This document shows, piece after piece, positions 54,698 to 61,868 of a stretch of DNA of 61,868 bases. The translations under genes and the position numbers were made by a program. Source of the stretch: Bryobacteraceae bacterium. GTDB lineage: Bacteria > Acidobacteriota > Terriglobia > Bryobacterales > Bryobacteraceae. Location of the stretch: the NCBI GenBank assembly GCA_028275505.1, contig JAPWUP010000004.1, forward strand, positions 1 to 61,868. The letters are read 5' to 3'. The notes beneath the pieces were generated by a model, which saw nothing but the letters and a program-made list of their open reading frames with translations, was not told the DNA's origin and made no database searches. Numbering within the stretch: position 1 is the first letter of the stretch; every line of letters starts with the position of its first letter.

Positions 54698-57304
54698 CTA
54701 TCTTTTGAGTTCTTCCTGAAGTTCCGCCAGCAGCCGCAACGCCTCGATCGGGCGCAGCTCGTCCAAATTCAGTTTCCGGATCCGCTCGGCAATCGTGTGG
54801 CTTACTGGTTCGAACAGCCGGATCTGGATCGGACCCGCAGCAGGCTCCGGGCGCGGCGACAGTTCCTCGGTCACCTCGTGTTCCGTCCGCTCGTGCAATG
54901 CCAGGACCTCGCGTGCTCGCTCAACGACAGCCGCGGGCAGACCGGCCAGCCGCGCCACCTCGATGCCGTAGCTGCGGTCGGCAGCCCCCGGCTCCACCTT
55001 GCGCAGAAAGATGATCTGGTCGCCTGCTTCCTTCACGGAAACTCTCAGGTTTCGCACGCCAGGCAGTTGCTCGGCAAGCTCGGTCAGCTCGTGGTAGTGG
55101 GTAGCGAACAGCGTCTTGGCTCGGAGCCGGTCGTGGATGTACTCGACCACCGCCCAAGCCAGCGCAAGCCCGTCGAAGGTTGCTGTCCCGCGCCCGATCT
55201 CGTCCAGCACGATCAGACTGTCGGGCGTGGCCGTGTTCAGGATGGCAGCTGTTTCCGTCATCTCGACCATGAAGGTGGACCGCCCGCGCGCCAGGTTGTC
55301 CGAGGCCCCGATGCGGGTGAACACGCGGTCTATCAGCGGCAGCGTGGCTTCTTCGGCCGGGACGAAGGATCCCATCTGCGCCAGAATCGCGATGAGCGCG
55401 ACCTGCCGCAGGTAGGTGGACTTGCCGCCCATGTTCGGCCCGGTGATCACAGCGATGAACTCGCCCCGCGGGTCCAGGTAGACGTCGTTGGGAATGTAGC
55501 GCGTGCCCTCGCGTTCGCAGAGCTTTTCCACCACCGGATGCCGACCGGCGAGGATGCGCATTTCGCCCGCCTCGGAGAAGCGTGGCCTCCGATAGCGGTT
55601 CTCGGCCGCCGTTTGCGCCAGCGCTGCCAGCACGTCCAGCTCCGCCACCGCGGCCGCCGTGGCCCGGATTCGCGCCGCTTGTGCCGCCGCGAAGCTGCGC
55701 AATTCGGCGAAAATCTGTTTTTCCAGCTCCAGGATCCGTTCCTCGGCGGCGAGAATTTTCCCTTCCAGTTCTTTCAGCTCGGGCGTGGTGAAGCGTTCAG
55801 CGCCTACCAGCGTTTGTTTGCGTTCGTAGTCCGGCGGCACCAGGTGCAGGTTCGCTTTCGAGACCTCCAGGTAATAGCCAAAGACGTTATTGAAGCGGAC
55901 CTTGAGCGATGCGATGCCGGTGCGTGCGCGTTCCCGCTGTTCGATTTCGGCAAGGTAGCGCCGGCTGTTACGGCTCACGTCCCGCAGCGCGTCCAGTTCG
56001 GGGTGAAAGCCGTCCCGGATTGCGCCGCCGTCGGCCAGATTCGCCGGAGGCTCGGGATGGATGGCGGCGAGGATGCGGTCGCGCACTTCTGCCACCTCGT
56101 CCAGCCGGTCGGCCAGCTCGCGCAACCGCGCGCTGCGAGGCTCGCCTAGAATCTCCTTGATTCGCGGGATGCGTTCCAGGGAACGCGCCAGCGCAAGCAT
56201 TTCACGGGGGCCGGCGGTGCCTAGCGTTACGCGGGCCAGCAGCCGTTCCAAATCCGACATCCCGGCCAGTTGTTCCCGGAGTTGCCCGCGCATGACGGTT
56301 TGGTTCAGCAGTTCCTCGACCGCGTCCAGCCTCGCCTCGATTTCCGCGCGATCCAGCGAGGGCCGCAGCAGGCGCGCCCGCAGGAGCCGTCCGCCCATGC
56401 CGGTTTTCGTGCAGTCCAGCACGCCCAGCAGGCTGGCCTCGCGGATTCCGCCCATCTCGGGAGGAAACAGCGGCTCCAGAAGCTCCAGATTGCGCACGGT
56501 GACCGCATCCAGGCGCATGTACGCGCTGCGGTCGAAGTAGCGCGGCGGCTCCAAGTGCTCCAGTGCCGCCCGCTGCGTTTCGCGCAGGTATTCCAGGATG
56601 GCGCCTGCCGCGGCTACAGCCAGCGGCCGGCCTTCCAGCCCGCAGCCATCCAACCCGATCAGCCGGTAGTGCTCGCGCAGGATTCGCGCGCCGTGCTCGG
56701 GGTCGAAGGTCCAAGGCTCGCGCTCGCTGCGTGCGACGGTTGCGACCGTTTCTCCCAATGTGACATCGCGGCCCGCCGGGTATAGGATTTCACGCGGCTG
56801 CAGGGTCTCCAGAGTCTGCCGCAGTTCCTCCCACTCGGATTCCGTCGCGCGGAATTCTCCGGTGGACACGTCCACCCAAGCAGCGCCGGCGCGTTCCTTT
56901 TCACGGATCACGGCGGCCAGGTAGTTGTTCTCCCGGCTGCGCAGCACAGCCGTTTCCGTGGCCGTGCCCGGCGTGACGATCCGCGTGATCTCGCGGCGGA
57001 CGAGCTTGCGTGCCTGCCGCGGGTCTTCCATCTGATCGCACAGGGCCACGCGGTAGCCGCGCGCCACCAGCCGCGCAATGTAGCTTTCGGCGGCGTGATA
57101 AGGGACGCCGCACATGGGGATGGGGCGCCCGCTCTCCTTGTTGCGCGAGGTGAGCGTGATTTCCAGTTCCCGTGCCGCCGTGATGGCGTCCTCGTAGAAC
57201 AGCTCGTAGAAATCGCCCAGGCGGAACATGAGCAGGGCGTCCGGGACCTGCCGCTTGATGGCGTGGTACTGCCGCATCAGCGGCGTGGTGGCGTCCGTGC
57301 TCAT
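54698..57304 (-). CDS. mutS: DNA mismatch repair protein MutS
   Basis: The 868-residue ATPase recognises mismatches. It has the mismatch-binding motif [14 protein letters not shown] (the Phe-x-Glu motif of most MutS reads GDFYE here, normal for the family), the Walker A motif [15 protein letters not shown] with K628, [18 protein letters not shown] and [22 protein letters not shown] precedes ATG 57304. It lies 36 bases after gdhA. Confidence 0.97.
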   Translation of the reverse strand: MSTDATTPLMRQYHAIKRQVPDALLMFRLGDFYELFYEDAITAARELEITLTSRNKESGRPIPMCGVPYHAAESYIARLVARGYRVALCDQMEDPRQARKLVRREITRIVTPGTATETAVLRSRENNYLAAVIREKERAGAAWVDVSTGEFRATESEWEELRQTLETLQPREILYPAGRDVTLGETVATVARSEREPWTFDPEHGARILREHYRLIGLDGCGLEGRPLAVAAAGAILEYLRETQRAALEHLEPPRYFDRSAYMRLDAVTVRNLELLEPLFPPEMGGIREASLLGVLDCTKTGMGGRLLRARLLRPSLDRAEIEARLDAVEELLNQTVMRGQLREQLAGMSDLERLLARVTLGTAGPREMLALARSLERIPRIKEILGEPRSARLRELADRLDEVAEVRDRILAAIHPEPPANLADGGAIRDGFHPELDALRDVSRNSRRYLAEIEQRERARTGIASLKVRFNNVFGYYLEVSKANLHLVPPDYERKQTLVGAERFTTPELKELEGKILAAEERILELEKQIFAELRSFAAAQAARIRATAAAVAELDVLAALAQTAAENRYRRPRFSEAGEMRILAGRHPVVEKLCEREGTRYIPNDVYLDPRGEFIAVITGPNMGGKSTYLRQVALIAILAQMGSFVPAEEATLPLIDRVFTRIGASDNLARGRSTFMVEMTETAAILNTATPDSLIVLDEIGRGTATFDGLALAWAVVEYIHDRLRAKTLFATHYHELTELAEQLPGVRNLRVSVKEAGDQIIFLRKVEPGAADRSYGIEVARLAGLPAAVVERAREVLALHERTEHEVTEELSPRPEPAAGPIQIRLFEPVSHTIAERIRKLNLDELRPIEALRLLAELQEELKR

Positions 57305-57340
57305 GCCCGGCTGCTCCCCCCGCCGCGTACTCGCACGGCC

Positions 57341-58615
57341 TCAAGCGTAGATGCCGCGCAGCTTGATGGCGAAGGCCACCCGATCCAGGGCCAGCATATA
57401 CGCGGCAATGCGATTGTTGACCCCGTGCTTGTCGGCATAGGCCGTGACGTCGCGGAAGCTGTTCACCATGATTTCTTCCAGGCGCGTGTTGATCAGGTCT
57501 TCGTTCCAGAAGTAGCCCTGGCGATCCTGGACCCATTCGAAGTAAGAGACTGTGACGCCTCCGGCGTTGGCCAGAATATCCGGGATCACAAAAACGCCCT
57601 TTTCGGCGAGGATCTGATCAGCAACGGGCGTGGTGGGGCCGTTGGCGCCCTCGCAGATGATCCGGGCCCGGATACGTTCGGCGTTGCGTGAAGTGATGAC
57701 GTTTTCCTTGGCGGCGGGCAGCAGGATCTCGCATTCCAGGTACATGGCCTCATCGCGATCCATGTTCTCGCCGCCCGGAAAATCCAGGATCGAGCCCGTA
57801 TGCTTGCGGTGCGCGAGCAGGGCAGGGATATCCAGGCCTTTCGGATTGTAGACCGCCCCGTCAATTTCGATCACGGCGATGATCTTGTAGCCGGCCTCCG
57901 CCATCAGTTTGGCGGCCATGCCGCCCACGTTTCCGAAGCCCTGGATCACGACGCGCGTGGAACGGGGATCCATGCCGAAGCGTTTCAGCGCCTCGTTGCA
58001 GACGATCATGCAGCCGCGCCCGGTTGCTTCCCTGCGCCCGCGCGAGCCGCCCAGATCCAGCGGCTTGCCCGTGACCACGGCGGTGGTGGTCTGCCGCACG
58101 TGCATGGAGTAGGTATCCATGATCCAGGCCATCACCTGCTCGTCGGTGTTCATGTCGGGCGCCGGAACGTCAATCTCCGGGCCAAGGAAGGGCAGCAGCT
58201 CAGCGGTGTAGCGGCGGGTGATGCGCTCGAGTTCGGCTTCCGACAGCACGGAAGGATCGCAGACCACGCCGCCTTTGGCGCCGCCGAAAGGAATGTTGAC
58301 CACCGCGCACTTCCAGGTCATCCACGCAGCCAGAGCGCGAATCTCATCCAGCGTGACGTCGGGGGCGTACCGGATGCCGCCCTTGGCCGGTCCGCGCGCG
58401 ATCGAGTGTTGCACTCGATAGCCGACGAACACTTCCAGGCGTCCGTCATCCAGTTGCACCGGAATGTAAACGGTGATCTCCTTGGAGGGAGTCCGCAGGA
58501 TTTTCGCCAGGCCGTTGTCCAGGCCCAGCCGGGCCGCGGCCTCATCGAAACGGGCCTCTGCCGCCAGCCACGGGTTCAGTTCCTGCTCGAGCGGGATCTG
58601 GGTTGCCGCCGTCAT
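57341..58615 (-). CDS. gdhA: Glu/Leu/Phe/Val dehydrogenase (glutamate dehydrogenase)
   Basis: The 424-residue enzyme converts glutamate to 2-oxoglutarate with NAD(P). It has [43 protein letters not shown] (active-site region, landmark), [19 protein letters not shown] and the Rossmann fold [27 protein letters not shown] is a strong ribosome-binding site before ATG 58615. A GATAAT box at 58634-58639 overlaps the end of the RraA gene. Confidence 0.95.
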   Translation of the reverse strand: MTAATQIPLEQELNPWLAAEARFDEAAARLGLDNGLAKILRTPSKEITVYIPVQLDDGRLEVFVGYRVQHSIARGPAKGGIRYAPDVTLDEIRALAAWMTWKCAVVNIPFGGAKGGVVCDPSVLSEAELERITRRYTAELLPFLGPEIDVPAPDMNTDEQVMAWIMDTYSMHVRQTTTAVVTGKPLDLGGSRGRREATGRGCMIVCNEALKRFGMDPRSTRVVIQGFGNVGGMAAKLMAEAGYKIIAVIEIDGAVYNPKGLDIPALLAHRKHTGSILDFPGGENMDRDEAMYLECEILLPAAKENVITSRNAERIRARIICEGANGPTTPVADQILAEKGVFVIPDILANAGGVTVSYFEWVQDRQGYFWNEDLINTRLEEIMVNSFRDVTAYADKHGVNNRIAAYMLALDRVAFAIKLRGIYA

Positions 58616-58634
58616 GCTTTCACCTCCCGAAACA

Positions 58635-59384
58635 TTATCCCACCAGCGTCTGGCCTGGCTTGCGCACGCGCTGTCCCAGTTCCTCGATGCGGCGCAGCAT
58701 CTCGCGTCGCGCTTCCGCGTAGCCGGCTGCGTCCGGCTTTCCCTGCCTGAGGTAATCCAGCAGGAGGGCTTCCGCGGCGGCGTACTCGGCGGCCACGTCG
58801 GGAACCTCGTCGGCGATCTCCACGGGGATGTTGATCACGCCGTTGGCGTCAGCGTGCAGCCAGTCGCCCGGGTGGACCGTCAGCCCGCCCACGCGCACAG
58901 GCTCGTGCAGGGATGTGAAGTGCGTGTAGCCGTGCGCGCAGATGACGCCGCTGGCGAAGGCCGCGAATTTCAGGCGTCGCACTTGCTCCAGATCGCGCGC
59001 CGCCCCGCTGGTGATGATGCCCACCGCTCCGAACGCCTGGTAGCTGGCGCACATGACTTCGCCGAAGGAGGCTGCTACGGGCGGATCGTCCAGATCCTGA
59101 ATCACCACGATCGCCGGGCCGGGCAATTCCTGGAACCGGCGGATCTGTTCTTCCAGCCCGTGATAGGCGCTGCCCGCCGGGCGCGGGAACGCGCAGTGCA
59201 TCGTGGCGGTGGAGGCGCAGCCCACGATGGGACCCAGCTCCGGGAACAGGGCGCGGATGCGAGCGTCCATGTAGCCGGTGTGGCGAGGGCGGACGCCGAA
59301 CAGTTCGATGGCGTTGGCGATGGTGGGCGTGTCGAAGGAGCGCAGCCGCTCCACGGTCGCACGGGAAAGTTCGCGATAAGGCAT
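58635..59384 (-). CDS. RraA-family aldolase-like protein
   Basis: The 249-residue protein has the RraA/HMG-aldolase fold: [18 protein letters not shown], the active-site region [32 protein letters not shown] with the conserved Arg-Asp, and [15 protein letters not shown]. The usual DGxxRD reads SGAARD here. Members act as 4-hydroxy-4-methyl-2-oxoglutarate/oxaloacetate aldolases or as RNase E inhibitors; which applies is unclear. I chose ATG 59384 ([14 protein letters not shown]). The 51 in-frame codons upstream belong to a lepB shadow. Confidence 0.82.
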   Translation of the reverse strand: MPYRELSRATVERLRSFDTPTIANAIELFGVRPRHTGYMDARIRALFPELGPIVGCASTATMHCAFPRPAGSAYHGLEEQIRRFQELPGPAIVVIQDLDDPPVAASFGEVMCASYQAFGAVGIITSGAARDLEQVRRLKFAAFASGVICAHGYTHFTSLHEPVRVGGLTVHPGDWLHADANGVINIPVEIADEVPDVAAEYAAAEALLLDYLRQGKPDAAGYAEARREMLRRIEELGQRVRKPGQTLVG

Positions 59385-59391
59385 AACAGCC

Positions 59392-59419
59392 TTTATAGCG
59401 CAGCTGGGCGGGCGCTCAA
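59392..59419 (-). promoter_or_regulatory. Promoter of the RraA-like gene
   Basis: On the minus strand TTGAGC (59414-59419) and TATAAA (59392-59397) are 16 bases apart. The ATG at 59384 follows 7 bases later with no ribosome-binding site, which suggests a leaderless transcript. The -35 overlaps the end of lepB. Confidence 0.5.
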
Positions 59420-59979
59420 CGCAGCGCCCCGAAGCGATCCAGCGGCCAGTAAACGAAGACCGCCTTGCCGTAAATGTTGCGGCGTGGCACCAGGCCCCAG
59501 TTGCGGCTGTCGTTGGAGGAGTTGCGGTGGTCGCCAAGGACGAAATAGGTGTCCGGCTCCACGGTTACCGGCGGCATGTCTTGCCAGTCGCGGAACTGCC
59601 GCGGCACGTAGTCCTCATGGAGCGGCTTGCCGTTGATCAGCACGACGCCGCGCTCGATCGCCACCACTTCGCCAGGCAAGCCGATCACGCGCTTGATGTA
59701 GGACTTGTTGGGATCGCCCGGGAACCGGAACACGACCAGGTCGCCGCGCCGGATCGGGCTCAGTCCGAGCCGGTAAACGAACTTGTTCACGAAAATCCTT
59801 TCCTGATCCTCCAGGGCCGGCATCATGCTGGTCCCTTCGACCTTAACCGGCTGGTAGACGAAGACGATCAGCACGATGGCGATCGCTACCGAGACAACAA
59901 GATCGCGCAACCACGAGAGGACAATCGCCACGGTACGGCTGCGCTGATTCCCGGAGGAGCGGTCGGGATTCTCCGGCAT
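59416..59979 (-). CDS. lepB: Signal peptidase I
   Basis: The 187-residue inner-membrane protease cuts signal peptides. It has one N-terminal hydrophobic helix (LRDLVVSVAIAIVLIVFVY), the nucleophile S51 in EGTSMMPAL, the general base K96 in NKSYIKRVIGLPGE and the later GDHRNSSNDSRNWG. A TATAAT at 60003-60008 is a candidate -10. Confidence 0.96.
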   Translation of the reverse strand: MPENPDRSSGNQRSRTVAIVLSWLRDLVVSVAIAIVLIVFVYQPVKVEGTSMMPALEDQERIFVNKFVYRLGLSPIRRGDLVVFRFPGDPNKSYIKRVIGLPGEVVAIERGVVLINGKPLHEDYVPRQFRDWQDMPPVTVEPDTYFVLGDHRNSSNDSRNWGLVPRRNIYGKAVFVYWPLDRFGALR

Positions 59980-60039
59980 GGTCGCGAGGCTCTGAACTTC
60001 AGATTATAGCCCGGCTCGCCAGCGCTGCCTGTTTGGCCT

Positions 60040-61302
60040 CTACAGCAGGCGGGGCGTTGCGCAGGCGGCCAGTCGGCGTTTCAATCGCTCGCGGCGCCGC
60101 TCCAGCTCGGGCGTGGCCTCGATTTCGAGAGCGCGTTCGGTCCAGGCCAGGGCCCGCGCGTAGTCGTTCTCGACGTGCTCGTAGTGCTTGGCCAGTTCGA
60201 TGAGCGCGGCGAGCTGGTAGCGGTTGCGGCAACCGGCCAGTTCTTCGAAGAGCGTCAGGGCTGCGGGCAGATTCTTGAGGCGCTTTTCGAGCATGGCCAT
60301 TTCCCACAGCGAGCGGAAGAGCAGATCATCGGGCAGGCCGCACTCGACGGCCCGCCGCAACAGCACGAGCGCTCGCCCGGCGTCGCCCGTCTTCAGAACC
60401 CAGCGGGCCAGGCCCAGGAAATCCGTGCCGTGCGTGAAGCGCACTTGTTCCGGCGAACGGTAAGCGAAAGGCACGATCCCGGTCAGGCAGGCCAGCGTGA
60501 GGATATCCATGGCGTTGTGGTGGAAGATGGGCACCAGCCGGAAGGCTTCTCGCGTTCGCAGGTACTCGAAGTACACGTAGGGGATCATTTCGCCGGGCAG
60601 GTCGCCTTCGCGCTCGAAGCCGAGGATCTGCGCTTCCAGGTCCACCAGCCGGCAGCTCTCCAGTCGCAGCTTCCACAAGCGGCGCGCCCCGTAAAGCAGG
60701 TCGAGGTGACGGATACGGTCAAAGGGCGGTCGCGTGCGGGCGAGCCGGTAGCGCGTTTCCAGCAACGGCTGGTCGTAGACCTTGCCGTTGTAGGTGACCA
60801 GCACGTCGAACTGGGCCAGGTGCTGATCGAGCGCCCACAGCAGGCTGGCCTCCTCGCCGTAATCGCGCATGAAGAACTGCCGGATGCGGAAACCTTCGGG
60901 AGTGATGCGCCCCACACCGACCAGGAAGGCGTACGTTCCGGTGCCTCCCGCAAGACCCGTAGTTTCCGTATCGAGGAAGGCCCAGCGCTGCGGCGGGCAG
61001 TCGGGAATTTCGCCTTCCGACAGCGGGCCGAGCAGGTCCTCGGGCAGCTCGAGCAGCGCTCCGATGTCCATGGAGCCGTGGCGGCGATGGTTTTCCCAGA
61101 GCCGCTCCGTTTCGAAATGCTGCCCGCAGGGCGTCTCCACGACCTGGCCCGAGATCCAGCGTTCGATGAAATAGCGGGCGGGGCGATCCGGATCAGGGCG
61201 TGCAGCGGGCTGGCTGGCGGGGCCGCCTTGGGCGTACTTTCGGTTGATGCGCTCGATGCGGCGCCTCAGGATGGCGAGCAGGTCCTGAAGATCCTCGCCC
61301 AT
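60040..61302 (-). CDS. YprB-like ribonuclease H-fold exonuclease with TPR-like repeats
   Basis: The 420-residue protein has a DEDD/RNase H-like exonuclease domain (about residues 90-270): WAFLDTETTGLAGGTGTYAFLVG with the catalytic Asp-x-Glu, VLVTYNGKVYDQPLLETR, and later HHNAMDILTLACL. The C-terminal 150 residues form helical repeats (GDAGRALVLLRRAVECG, LPAALTLFEELAG, YARALAWTERALEIE) typical of TPR motifs. Members are related to YprB; the substrate is not known. Confidence 0.82.
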   Translation of the reverse strand: MGEDLQDLLAILRRRIERINRKYAQGGPASQPAARPDPDRPARYFIERWISGQVVETPCGQHFETERLWENHRRHGSMDIGALLELPEDLLGPLSEGEIPDCPPQRWAFLDTETTGLAGGTGTYAFLVGVGRITPEGFRIRQFFMRDYGEEASLLWALDQHLAQFDVLVTYNGKVYDQPLLETRYRLARTRPPFDRIRHLDLLYGARRLWKLRLESCRLVDLEAQILGFEREGDLPGEMIPYVYFEYLRTREAFRLVPIFHHNAMDILTLACLTGIVPFAYRSPEQVRFTHGTDFLGLARWVLKTGDAGRALVLLRRAVECGLPDDLLFRSLWEMAMLEKRLKNLPAALTLFEELAGCRNRYQLAALIELAKHYEHVENDYARALAWTERALEIEATPELERRRERLKRRLAACATPRLL

Positions 61303-61320
61303 GCTTCGCCTTTTCTTTGC

Positions 61321-61868
61321 CTAATATACATCCGCCCCCTCGGCCTGCTCAACCACCTGTCCCAGCTGCTCCCACTCCGCCAGCGCCTCTTCCAGGCGCT
61401 GCCGCTGCTCGCGGAGCTGCTCGTGGAGGCGGCGGGAATGTTCCGCGCTGACGAAAACAGAAAGTGACCGTTCTGTTTCGGCGATGGCGGCCTCCAGACG
61501 CGCGATCTCCTCTTCCAATTCCTCGAAACGCTGGCGCATCTGCTTCAGCCGTATGGGGTTGATGCGGCGGGGCCGGGAACCAGACCGGGCCTCAACCTCC
61601 TGCAACGCAGCTTCTTCGGTCTCGGTTGCCGGCGGGGCCGCAACGGTACCGGGCGCGGCCGAGGCCGCCTCCGCTTGTGCCACCTGTTGCTTGTGCCACA
61701 GATAGGACTCGTAGTTGCCCGGGAAGCTTTCCAAAGTGCCATCACCCAGCGCGAAGATGCGCGTGGCCAGCCGGTCTATGAAGTAGCGATCGTGAGATAC
61801 GAACACCAGCGTGCCCTCGTATTGCTGGAGGGCTTCGAGCAGCACGTCTTTGGCGCGCAAATCCAGGT
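61321..61868 (-). CDS. ABC-F type ATP-binding protein, C-terminal part (partial)
   Basis: The visible 182 codons begin with LDLRAKDVLLEALQQYEGTLVFVSHDRYFIDRLATRIF, the end of the second ABC-F ATPase domain (the H-loop is VSHDR). A linker rich in Ala and Pro follows, and then a C-terminal coiled coil (QMRQRFEELEEEIARLEAAIAETERSL), as in Uup/YbiT-like proteins. ABC-F proteins act on ribosomes. The gene continues beyond the window edge, so its start is not seen. Confidence 0.93.
   Translation of the reverse strand, partial: LDLRAKDVLLEALQQYEGTLVFVSHDRYFIDRLATRIFALGDGTLESFPGNYESYLWHKQQVAQAEAASAAPGTVAAPPATETEEAALQEVEARSGSRPRRINPIRLKQMRQRFEELEEEIARLEAAIAETERSLSVFVSAEHSRRLHEQLREQRQRLEEALAEWEQLGQVVEQAEGADVY

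Overview
The window is about 62 kb of high-GC (roughly 64%, by eye) DNA from a Gram-negative bacterium. Both TonB-dependent receptors and the Tat-tagged oxidoreductases require a diderm envelope. The best guess for lineage is Acidobacteriota (Bryobacter/Solibacter-like). This rests on the very long Oar-like receptor with an N-terminal carboxypeptidase-regulatory domain, the Tat-tagged Gfo/Idh/MocA protein, the tricorn-like S41 protease, the TrpB2 enzyme and the exosortase/EpsI pair. It is inference from gene content, not a phylogeny. No stretch longer than about 220 bases lacks a gene. I saw no insertion sequence, prophage, CRISPR array or rRNA.

Layout. (1) 1-15871, plus strand: the end of tuf followed by the complete fused S10-spc-alpha ribosomal superoperon (rpsJ to rplQ, with secY, adk, map, infA and rpoA), closed by a strong hairpin at 15886-15911. 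(2) 15922-19232, minus: a GH130-type glycosidase/phosphorylase and a GT4 glycosyltransferase with an extra C-terminal domain, divergent from a DksA/TraR-type zinc-finger protein (19448-19837). (3) 19845-25961, minus: trpB2, then, read in transcription order, ffh-rpsP-khpA-rimM-trmD-rplS-rnhB and a tiny membrane protein, which together serve translation and protein targeting. (4) 26109-27645, plus: exosortase and its EpsI partner. (5) 27662-30403: a divergent pair, both with Tat signals, of a Gfo/Idh/MocA oxidoreductase and an enolase-superfamily dehydratase. (6) 30497-31800: tRNA-Arg(CCG), a thioredoxin-like exported protein and two tiny zinc-ribbon proteins. (7) 31846-41794: aceE, gatB, a tricorn-like protease, a DUF697-like protein and an uncharacterised protein with a PD-(D/E)XK nuclease-like core. 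(8) 41897-49927, plus: a YggS-type PLP protein, a GT4 glycosyltransferase, then a TonB-dependent receptor translationally coupled to a CobN-like protein. (9) 50015-53482: the Oar-like receptor behind a near-perfect sigma-70 promoter. (10) 53528-61868, minus: anmK, mutS, gdhA, an RraA-like protein, lepB, a YprB-like exonuclease with TPR-like repeats, and the end of an ABC-F ATPase.

The most interesting locus is the receptor/CobN-like pair at 43704-49927. The CobN-like protein carries an N-terminal signal peptide and a C-terminal membrane anchor, and no AAA+ chelatase partner lies beside it. It therefore probably works in the periplasm on an imported tetrapyrrole, in the manner proposed for HmuS-type heme dechelatases, and not in cobalamin synthesis. 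A second theme is regulatory. Several genes (26109, 29168, 34576, 43704, 59384) have a sigma-70-like -10 box only 6-7 bases before the start codon, which predicts leaderless mRNAs. A 30-bp perfect palindrome inside secY and a possible CTG start for rimM also merit checking.
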